From Ceriagrion tenellum (Eukaryota; Arthropoda; Insecta; Odonata; Coenagrionidae), in the NCBI GenBank assembly GCA_963169105.1, contig OY720642.1, forward strand, positions 22,934,965-22,998,964: a stretch of DNA of 64,000 nt, read 5' to 3'. The position numbers and the translations under genes were made by a program. Of the stretch, positions 40,601-52,600 are shown one piece after another (position 1 is the stretch's first letter; the number at the start of each line of letters is the position of its first letter). The notes under the pieces are model-generated. The model did not search any database. It was not told where the DNA came from and was given only the letters and a program-made list of their open reading frames with translations.

Positions 40601-43600
40601 TACGTTTAGGGTATGTTAGCACCAAGGTGAGCAAAAATATCTTAAGTCATAAAACCACTGTGGTTTTCTTCTGATAGAGTGACAGACAATTTTCAACAAC
40701 ATAATTTTCATAGCTATGAGTAAGCAATACCATTTTACTGATGATTATATTAAGTACAGTAGAAGGCCGCTATAGTGAGTTTGCACAAAATTCGAAAAAT
40801 TGTGTTAAAATGCGTTGTGGCCATCCAGCAATTTTTGCAATGCTAATGCCTCAAATCCTTGCATCAAGTTTGGGTGAAACTGAACTAATGGGCATTTGGT
40901 GCAATGTTTTTGTAAACGCACCAAAACGCTAACAAAATTTCTAAGTTTACTGGGGTTAAATTGTCAACTTGTATCCGATTTATTGGTATTCCGAATTTTC
41001 CATGCACTACAAAATCTCTGGTGACATTAAGTGGAAAATTCCCATTGAAATATCACCGGGAAATCATAACATTTTGTGGTTAAATGGTATCGAACGTACA
41101 TGTGTATAATGGTCGAAGGTGCCACATGGAAGTGGTTGATATACTGGAGGGTAATAATAAACATGAAAATTTTAACTAATGACTGTAAGTAGTGCTAAAA
41201 AATCACTGTTAAAATATGGGAAATCACGGTAAGTTGATTGGGAATTGAGAATGTATTGCAGCAATTGGTCAAAACAGCACCTCTAGTGGTCATTTCCAAA
41301 TACAACCACAACCAATTGTACTAAAGACACATTCCGGAAAGAGTTTTGTACAGTACATCGCACTTAGGATGCCATTTTCACCTCGTTCACCATACGGAAG
41401 ATCATCCATTGCGACTGATGGCATAAATCGTGGCGTGGATGCATGTCCGGACAGCTGTAAAACGTAATCCTAATGTTGTTTCTTTACATTAACATGGAGC
41501 TGGCTTCAAAGGAAGATAACCAGAAATATTAAGCTCAATACTTAGCGAAACAAGGAGAGTTCAGGGTTACTCTATTAAATAACAAGGAATGAGTCATTTG
41601 CTTTCGGAACCATTCCGAATACTTATTTCAATGGGCGTCTTAATGCTTTGGCTCAAATTTCGTCCCTTCCCCCTCCCTCCATCTGGCACAGAGCTCACAC
41701 CATTCCCTCTCCAGTTGAAGCCACCTGGATTGAAGATAAGCTGGTCGAGGGTAGATGAGACGAAGACAGAGATATGGGGGAATGGTACTATTGGATTACA
41801 CCCATCTCATTCTAGCCGATGAATTTTGCTGCATTGTTGAACAAGCAGTGAGAACATTCCTGTCTTGAGTGAGAGGGGTGTTTTGGCTCATCAAATTATT
41901 GGGCCCCAAGTAGGACCACTTTGTCAAATTTTCAAATATGAGAATTTAATTTTTACCAGCAATTCTGTGTGCAAAAGGGATGAGTAGGTGACAGATTTGC
42001 CCTTTCACTTAATTACAAGGAAGGCAAAGTAATTAAGTAGATTTGTGACATAGTTGAAGAATAAATCATTAATGGTAAGAAATTTTCCGCACTTTTTTAA
42101 ATGACTCACCTTACTTAAATATGACTCGAATTCCAACAAAAAACATGAATCACAGCCCTCCGATGGTCCCGGGTGAGGTCAGGGAATCACCCAAAGCAAA
42201 ATACAAGCCAAGAGAGAGGGAACAAATGTCAGCCTCTGCTGATCTCGGAATGATTTAGCACCATCAGTCACGCAAGGGGAATCCAAGAAAAATTATCAGG
42301 TTTCAACCGGGGTGGGGTGAAGAGAACCATGAACCATGAAGATGAAGACGTGGACTGAATTGGAAATGGCATTGTCGCTAGTATTGTGGGACAGTGCCAA
42401 TAACAATAGGGTGTGCGGGACAGTGATCCACACACAGCCCGACTTTCCTATTTATTCCTCCCAATTCTCGCATCAAACGCCCGAAACCCCTGCTAAAAAT
42501 CTGCTATGTCATTCATGCTTTGGTATTTGACTCGTAGGTGCAGGGAATAGTTCTCTATCCACAAAATGATCAAGGACTTAATGATTACAAATGGCTTCAT
42601 TTTGTTGCACTGGTCGCCTTGATGTGATCTCCAATACTTTTGCAGGGTGAACCATTCAAATAACACTGATTCTAATGGAACATTTTCTGTCGGTCGTAGT
42701 TTCTTACTACTCCCCTTGGCATTTCCAAGTTTAAAGGCAGCATTAATTTTGTCTTTGTTTTCTAGAACTATAAACAGGGTGGCTGAAGTTAAACCATGTT
42801 GTCGCCCAATTACAGTTTTACTGGCGTTTTTTCTGTCACATTCTGAATGGTTTCGAATTTCTAAGCCATATCCAATGACACTCTTTTCTTTTCCACTGTA
42901 ACACTCATAATAAAAAGCTGCAAACTTCAGGATCAAGATTTCCAAAATACTGTTGCAGAGTACTTCTGGCTGTGTTTTCCGCTGGATGGCAGGCAGCAAA
43001 ACCCCTTTTCTTAACTATTCACCCTCCTTCTACTCTCCGCTCTCCTACTTATTCCCCTCAAAGACCTGGGAGTTGCTCTAACGTAGCGTGTGAGCCCATA
43101 CCAAAAAAACTTAGGAGTTCTTCCATTCAATTTTGTTTTTCCATTCCGAGTGAAAGGTTATCGCGAATTACAGAAACTTTTTATACGTGTCCCAGTCTCA
43201 CACACAACAAATGACCCCCGCAGGTTATGCATCCTGGACGACAATCACGGCGAAAGACTCATTATGGCAGTCCATCAGACATGGCCACTCATAATAACCA
43301 ACAAACTCTGTATACATTTAACATTGAGACCAACAATGGCCAAATCACTTGCTATAAGCTGCCCTCATAATAAGGGCCTTCAACTGCATGGTATTATTTT
43401 TCGTTGGGTACCTTTATTTTATTTAGGTGTTAAGTTTTCATATTAATTTTTTTCCAATCAGCCTAACATTGTTCATAGCAGTCCTAATTTGAGCAAATAA
43501 AATAAAGTTATGTTACGACCCTTATTTGACCCCATTTAATCTACCTCAAATTGTGATGCTGAAAGTGTTTGCACTTTACCCATAGGGTAGGTTTTTGAAT

Positions 43601-46600
43601 ACCCTTTTTAATTATGTATTTATTCCATCATGAATTTAAACCAAATTGGCTGTTTCATATTTTACCTTTTCCCTGGTTAGATGGCAAGAAAAAATACAAA
43701 ATATAATTATGTTAGAAAAGGATTGCCGTCATTTCCAGGGAATTTTATTGGAATTGACTGTTTCATAAGTATTGCAAGCAGCTGAAGGGGCGAAGGTGAA
43801 GATGACTTTAGAGAATTAGAAATCTTATTAGCAACTTCAGGTTAGCAATAGTCCTTATGATGTTAAAAAAAGACTGGATGTATCAATCATTACGCCTGGC
43901 TTATCAAAATGATTCCAAAATGAAAACGAGGACAGAGAAACTCATAAACATTCTACAGGCCTAGAGAACTGATATGTTTCATGGGAAAAAGGAATCTAAT
44001 GGCAATATATAAATAAGATAATAATAACAATTTTAATTTCCCAGATTATTCTAAACTTTCTGCATTTAATGAGAAAATAAAACAAGTTGAACCATGCAAG
44101 AAAAGCATATACGTACGCCGAAGGGAAATGCACAAGATATTATATTAATAAAAAACTCTAAATTAAGATAATATATGTCCTTGTGTCCCATATATATCAG
44201 TAAATTTATAATGGAAAAATGATATCCACTACAAATTTTGTCTATTCCTATGTATTTTCTTTACCTAGAACTAAATGGTGTCTGAAAGATGCCAAATGAC
44301 AATATGCATTTTAAAATGTGAAGTGACCAATGAAGGGTTAACTGAATGAAGTTCAAAAGTTTTACAACTTCCTAGATTATTTTCATACCAGAGCATATCC
44401 CTGGCTTCAAGTTCAATTAAGGTAGTAAGAGTAAATACTAGATTAGGAAGATGAATTTAGCTCATTTTTTAAATGTAAATTACTTCGATGTGGTTTAAAG
44501 GTATTTCCGTCTTCAAACTATGGAAAACTAAATTTAAAGATAGAAGAAAGCCAAGAAATATAGATGATAACTTACGGAACATCTTCTTCCTCATCAATCG
44601 GTTCACTTTCTGCCTGAATGCTTTCCATTGCAGTAGAATGAGCAACAAGGCGCTGCCTGTTGATTGAGCGACTGCGATTCAAGGCCCCTGCCCCACTTGT
44701 GCTGCCCTTGTCATCCCCACTATCAGCACCAGCACCACTTCCTCCCTCTCCAGATGAGCCACCAGCCCCACTCCCCTCTCCTTTGTCCAGCTTCTCTTGA
44801 GTTCGCTTCTCCTGTTCAGAGGAAGAAGCCCACCAATAAAGTTAGCATGCATGATGAGAAGAGAGGAATTACATAACCTATAACAATCCATCACCAACAC
44901 ATAGTTGACTTTTGATCAATAACCTTTATCTGCTATGCATGCCCAAAAAGCCCCTTTAAATATTTTCACTCACTGCCATGCATACTCAAAACATTTCACT
45001 GAGTTTCAATGTGTGTTCATTGCACCCACAGCAGTCCCTCTCACTCCAGCACTGGCTGAGTGGGATGGTTGGGCTTCTCAGCAAAGTCTCATAAATGAGG
45101 CCCCCCAGAAACTCATGTACCAGATAAAAATGTCTGATGTCACTAGCTAGACGTAGAGGAAGTCAAATAACTGGCATATTGAGCCCCATGTCGAGACTGT
45201 AAACACAGTCCCTCAGTCCAAATGAAGGTCTACAGATAGGGTGATGAAATAAAGAAGGGAAATAAAGAAGCAGAGGACCACATGCTTAATAGGTTTTAGG
45301 TAGATAATGAAAAAATTAATTATACTTTGCAATAATTTTTTTTTCAGCTGGCTCTGCAGTTTCATGCAAGCAACACTAGTTGTCAGAGAAATACAAAAGC
45401 ATTCACTGTGTAATTAGTGAAGAGAAAATAATAGCTTTCGGTTTCACACAAGAAATGGGTATCAAATGCCAACTAACAAGATTTAAAAATGGAAGACAAA
45501 TTGGTAGCCAATAAAGATTCAGATACTTATGAAGAGTCAAGTGGTGGAGTGGAGTGTGAGTGCAATGATTCTATAGACAAAACTATCAGAGAGGTCTCTG
45601 TAGATAATCCATCTTGGGACCTCAAGGGAAATGGGGAATGTGCCAGTATTGCATAAGTGTTTACTGCCCTACTGCCCTTCGAAATGGAGTAAATTCAGAC
45701 AAAGGTCAAAACATCAGTCATGAGTCAACCTCATTGCCTATCTTTATGTTGTATTTTGTATAAGTTTTCCAACCAGTAGGAGGCTCAAGCAAATATTTGT
45801 TGTTATCAGCAAAGTTATATCGATATCAATGAAGGCCCTTCTCCTCAACCTAAAGAGAGTATAGAGGAAATTTATTTGTTCTTGACAATTGTTTTACAAA
45901 TGGTACACTGCAACACAGACACACTTAGAGACCATTGGTCCAACCTTGCAAAGACGCTTGATTGACTAATCTCTTACTCATGGAAAAAAACGAAAAGTTA
46001 GTTGTGTAGAAGTAGATTTCCACATGGCATAGATGGAGGTTTATTCTTCCAATTCTCGGGATTTTCACCACGAAAAGATGAAACAACGCAGCGGAAATCC
46101 GGAAAATTGGGATCGTCAACCTCCAACAAGTTAGTAGTGTTCAACTTTATGCACCCTGTTGGCTTGACTACAAATTTAAATTAACTTTCAAAAATTACAG
46201 CTTCGTCAATCATGCGAGTACGTCATAATTTAAGGAAACAAAAAAAAATAGCATCATCACAATTCTCTTGAAAGATACTCGTTTTTACAAAATTCGTTTT
46301 ATAAAGTGCCGATTTTTCTGGTCCCATTGACATCGTAATTTCAAGTTTCTACTATATTTTACAATTCATTCATTTTACTGAGAAAACTGAGGCACCAAAC
46401 AAAAAAGAAGACAATTATGAGAGGTAATAAATTCAATAATAAATTTGAGAAGTACTATCCCCATTGTAAGAACCTAGCCATTGATGAAGTCACTGTACTA
46501 TTCAATGGAGGGGTGATATCCAAACAGTACATCCAAAAAATTAACACAAACGTTGTGTAATCAAAATTTATCAACTCTCTGACTCCAGTGTCTATACTTA

Positions 46601-49600
46601 TGATAAGAAAGTATACTTAGGCAAAGATAGACTGCAACACAAGAAATTATAGCAACTCATACCACTGTTAGGAATTGACAAGGAGGACTGAAGAAGAGAG
46701 CCACAAAGTGCACATGGACAATTTTTTGCTCTTCTCCCACTCTTTTAGATGACCTGAAAGCAAAGCAAAATTTTTTGCTGCAGAACTGTGAGACTTAACT
46801 ACAAAGATGTGCCTCGAAACATTGACCGTAAGTTTCAATAATTGAAACGTGACATTCATACAATGATAAGAGGTGACTTGACAACAGTGGTATGGAAAAA
46901 CAATGGGGAAGTTTATATGATCTCTAACATTCATAATCATATTCATATTCATTCATATTCAATTCAATATTAGGAAACTATTGCGATGACCATGTGAATG
47001 CTATCTAACTATTGTTGAGGATTATAACCAACACATGGAATATGCTGACAAAGGTGATAGGATGGAGAACAGTTAATCCATCAGATGTCGTACGTGGAAA
47101 TGGAACAAAAAGCTGTTTTTCCACTTCGTTGATTTGACCATCATAATAGTTGGACACTATCTGCATGTTATGCTGCTTTTTTGCATCGCCAATTTTGACT
47201 TGCTATCATAAAATATCCTGTGAAACATGGCCCATCTTCTCTAATAAGACGAACAGCAGCTTAATGCATCTGGTTTGCTTGGAAGCAAAAGACAATCACT
47301 GGTCAGTGAAAGGAAAAATCCCCACTTTGACAAGTGTGTTCTTCTAATGGGTCATGGGCAACATTCAAAACAGTAAATATGACATTGGACTGTGCATTGT
47401 CTTGTATTTTGACACCTAAAACACTGAAACAAGATTTTAGGATCACAAATGTTAATGGATGAATTACAGCACATGGGGAGGAATTTAACTACCATAAATG
47501 TGAGTAAACAATGCAATATTACAATTTGTCTAGCATTGTCAACATTTCTCACCACTTAAAATTTATTTGCAATTTTCAAAATTTATGAAGTGGTAAATGT
47601 TTAAGTATTTCAATGTTTGTGCAAAAAATTATTTTTGTGTTATGAAAATTCAATCACTATTTCATGAGATATTAAATTTATAAAGATGTGATGCCCTATT
47701 TTTAGATACCTGGAATCTAAATCCAGCAGCCTTGCTCTACATAGTGATTTAAATCTGACAGATAAGGTTAACTCAAATCCAACCTATTAACCATGTAAGC
47801 AGCTTTATTTACAAGACATTACACAGAACAAACTGCAAACAGTAGAAATCAGGCTCAAGTAATGAATCCCTTCATGGGGACTGGCAAAAAAATGATTGCA
47901 TCATAACTTTTTCGAGCCTGCTTGAAATTCCCATCATATTAGAGCAAATATTAGGTTGTTCATATCTCCTTGGAATGGCCAAGCAAGTAGGGGAATATTT
48001 GTATGTAAGTTAGTTCATGGTATTTTCCAAATAAAATTAAAATAGTATGGGTACTGAACATTTCATTTTGGATGCATTCAATTAAAATATTTAAGGCTAC
48101 TCTGCTGGCTAATAAGCAAGATTAAATTTATAATGAATAACAACAAAATAACAATTAATTGACCACAACCAAGGTTTTCCAGGGGCATACCATCATCATC
48201 AGGTCATCAACTGCTGATACTGAGACACAGGAAAACCATGATCATGTTGAATTTACATTTATTCATGGTGGTCCATTGATACATTTGTTAAATTTCCTTA
48301 CAGTTGTAGTGGTTTTAATAGATCATAGAGATTACTATCATTGATAGTGTGTCAACATAACTTGGAGTTGAAAGAAAATTTGGAGAGCTGATGGTTATTA
48401 CTCTCAACAAAAAAATAGATGGTGCCACCATAATTTGTAGCAACTTCATGGGTTCATACTATAGTCTAAAACTTTGTATTCCAAAACTTTAAAATCAAAT
48501 TATCACTTGAATATACAATAACAGGTTACACAATCAACAAATATGCTTTTCCTGGCCAAATTAAAAAAACATACATTACTAAGCTTACAATAAAATTCCA
48601 CATAAGGTTTACTTTACGGTAGTATGTGAGAACAATCACATAATGTGGCAACAGTAAGCATTGGCAAAATTACCCCACCATTTTTCTGGACAAGAAAATA
48701 AACTTGTAAATATTATTAACAACACTTAATAAAATTTTAAACATCTTAAATTTTACTCTCCTCCACAGAAGATTCTTGGTTTCCACCTTTTATTGCATGA
48801 AATCCTTTTACCTGTAATGCCTAAATTAATTATCATAGCAACAATATCACCATTGGCCAGAATATAGAGCATAATTGTCAATTATAATATTGCTTTCCCC
48901 CAAACTATAACACAGGCTACAAACTTATGTTTGCATTCCGCTCACGGCTGCAAAACAAGCAATAGCTGTCGCTTACATTCATGTTTTGTAATTTCCCAAG
49001 TTAATCATTTTAAATATTTAGGTATAATTTTCGACGAAAAATACAACTTCAGATTACATTTGAATTATTTGTGTGGAAAGCTTTGATGCATTCTCGTTCA
49101 ACTATCACTCTTGAAATATGTGTTACCAACTGAGGTGAAAAAATTGCTTTACCAAGGTTTAGCTGAAGCTATCATGCAATATGGACTAACAATCTGGGGT
49201 ACAACGTACCGAAGTTTTTTGAATGAGGTAAATAAAATTCAAAATAAAATAGTATCCTGTCTGGATGTAACTGAATCCAATGTATCAAACATATATATTA
49301 AACTAGGTTTATTACCTATAACTGAACTTTGTCAGTACGTCATAATGTGACAATTTCTTTCAAAACAAGTTCAAAATACAAAGAAATATAAATCATGATA
49401 TTCGACTCCGCTGTATTGAAAAATATCCTCTTCCAAAATACTACAACCACCACGGTAAGAGCTTATTAAGGTACATTGTTCCAAAGATATTCAATAAATT
49501 GCCACAGCCAATTCGAGAAACTGACAAAATGTCATCATTAAAGAAAGAAGTGAAACAATGGTTATTGTATAAAAAGTAATGCAGTTGACTTAATATGGTA

Positions 49601-52600
49601 TTCTGTTAAATCTGTTTCATTTATAATTTTAAAATGTCTTTAACTAATCAATGTTGTTCACTTGTTTATTATGAAAAATTGTACATATACTGAGGTAGTT
49701 GTGATTTATGAATAAAGTTTAAATTGCGTTTTGTGAATATTTATGTGTTTCAATTACTTTTTATGTTTTTCGTCGATATTTTAAATGATTTATGATGGAT
49801 ACAAGTTGTGTTTTGATTTATAAAAAAATTTCGTACTTTTGTTTACTCTTGTATACATTTGTTTCATTAAAAAAAAATGTTTGTACTTTTGCTGTTTGAA
49901 TTAATGATTTTATTGCGTCTTGGAGTAATTTATATGACTTTATTATATTTTAGGTTTTTAGCAATTTTTAAATGTTTTTGACAGATCAATGCTGTGAATA
50001 TATTTGTTAATTAATAACAGCACCTGCTGACAAGCCATAGGCTTAGCAGGACTGTACTTGTAATTATATTGAGAATAAAAATTTATTATTATTTAAAAAA
50101 AACATGAAATCCCACAAGAAGCCTTGCATAGAACAACAGTATGAGGTATCAGATATTCTGATCCTCTCATTAGTGCACATTAGAATCCAAAATATTTTCC
50201 AGATGTGTCAGCATTTCATAAATTAGTAAGATGTAGAACATATGACAACAATGAGTACCTAATCACACAAAGATTGATGCCACTTCTTTCGCAGTTGTGA
50301 TTATCATACTAATTCTCGGGGAGAAATAAGGAGAAATTTTCATTTTTTTCCTTATTTAGAAGTTCATAATTGTAAAATCTCTTTTATGGCTCATATGTAT
50401 TGGCTAATATACTAAAAAAATTCTTTGTACTCACAGCTTTTTCCCGAGCAGCCTGATCTAAATTATGAATACCAACAAGCAAGCTGTAGTCCATTATCTT
50501 GAAACTCTCCAGCACCTGCAAATCAATAAATAGAAAGGATTTCTTCAGGTTAGATATAAATGGACAAATAAATAATACCCACCACAGGTAAATTGAAATC
50601 GTTAATAAGAGCACTTTGAGAGTAGAAACAATGTAGAAGAAACTTCAACTCAAACAGAATTTTGCTCTGCACATACCTACACTGGTATGCATAAATATTT
50701 AGATTATGTAATTTGATTGAAGTCAAGGATATTGCTTCCCATTGTAAGACAAACCCACTTTTCTTCAGAAGACCAGCGCAGAAAATAATGTTGCCCTTAA
50801 TAAGAGCTAATGTGGTATATCATTTTCCCAACAACCTAAAAATCATTATTGACTTGACTTGAGCTTTATAAAATTGCTTGAATAGTATTTTTAAATCAAC
50901 TGGAATTTCCAGTCGCCCGTACATCCCTAATGTTAAGTTAACCATACCAATTGTACTGGCCAAGATCTTGATACACACAGTATATTAGGATAGAGATGGG
51001 TGCCACGTCGCTGGCCATGCAAGGCATGCCACCACCACCGAGGTAAAAACTAAGGCGCGCAGCCACCGGTCATTTTATCGGCGGCGGCGCAGCGTGACTT
51101 GGGTTTTAATACTAAGTTTTACAGTCGAAAAAGTACTGGCAAATTGTTCAAGCAGACATGTTTTGGATTGATTTCCGCTGCCACACTAGTTAGTCCTGCC
51201 AACCTTTCCTCTTCCTTCCCACCGCAAGCGTTGCATGTCTGCTCAGCTGCCTCATTGAGCGTGGTTTCAATAGGTTTTATTTTGCAACAGAGTTTGGCCC
51301 AACAAAAAAAGAACGTAGATGAGGCATAGTGGAGAGCCATAGAGTGCGCAGGAAGAAATAGGAGCGAACTCAAAAAGAACGTAGCCGAGTGGATGAGTAT
51401 ATTCCCATTTAAATTGATATTTGCTCGACTTCTTGGGACTAGAGAGGCTTTATGTCCACTGGCGTGCATTGGATCATTAGGAAAAAATTTTTCGGTCAGG
51501 TTATTTAAAACTGAGGGAAACTCAGAAAGTACAAACAAACAAAATCTGTGTTCAAGCTAAAAATGTAAAATTACGACGGTAGCATTTTCACCCAATCTTG
51601 GTACTTTATCTACATTAGAACTTGCTATACGATAGTTGCTAACTATGTGAAAGTAAAATTATAATAGGTAAGAAGCATTACACTCTAAAATGATAATGTT
51701 CTCATAATGCATCCCATATCTTAAGCATATAGCTCTCCCTAAAATGTTCATCAAAATTTAAAAAATTCAGCTATATAACTAAAAATAATTTAGGATACCC
51801 AGTAATCTCAAATTTAGCTGTTTAAGGGGAAAAAACACAATTTTAGAAATTGATTTGGGGAGCTAATCCAGTACAAATATCATAAAATCGGTATCTAAAG
51901 TTTAACAAAATTATTTACCTGTCTCTTTCACAGTCAACGTTATGGGGATCAACAGGCATTACAGGAGAGTTAATTAAATAATTTGTAACAATGAAAATTT
52001 TAGATTTATCGAGCAATAGGTAGTACACATGAAAACTGGTGCATCAGATTAAAACTCTTACCCGGCAGTCCCTTTGTATAGTTTTTACAAGAGCACTATA
52101 TGTATCAGCCTCCAGAAATATCCCTTCAGGATGATGATCAATGAAGTCCAAATCTTTGAATGTAGGTGAACTTTTTGTCCTCTCCGTTTTTGATGCCTGC
52201 AAACATCATTAAAATTCTGAATACCAATCTCACTGAACTCTAAATAATAAGGCAGGAGTGAGAAATTATTTCCTTCATTTCAATGCTATAACAGATAAAC
52301 CTAATATGACTAAGCACAGAAATCTATCTTTTTTAAGATCATACCTTTCGTTTGTATGTGGAACCTTTAAGGTCATACTTTTGGTGTAACTTTATAACAG
52401 ACGGAAGAAGATTGTTCATTGCCACAAGACGAACATTCTTTGAGTTGCACTGATAACAATATAAACCAAAGAATTTTGGTAGCAATGTCCTGGGATTCTG
52501 ATTAAGATTCTGAAAATAATAAATTACAAGCATAATTTTTAAAGCTAGTTAAATCACACTAAATACAAGATGTAATAGCCATGCTTCTCATTAAAAATAA

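Larger units (their letters stand above)
32991..44575. other. PIP5K intron carrying several transposon remnants
   Basis: An 11.6-kb intron with the elements listed separately. 38.6-40.7 kb and 43.0-44.5 kb are A+T-rich with nothing recognised. Two longer frames, plus 33139-33555 and minus 34129-34533, have no family signature or clear splice support. Confidence 0.6.

Noticed and set aside
42647..42901. 84-codon plus-strand ORF
   Set aside because: Antisense shadow of the Tigger-type fragment on the minus strand.
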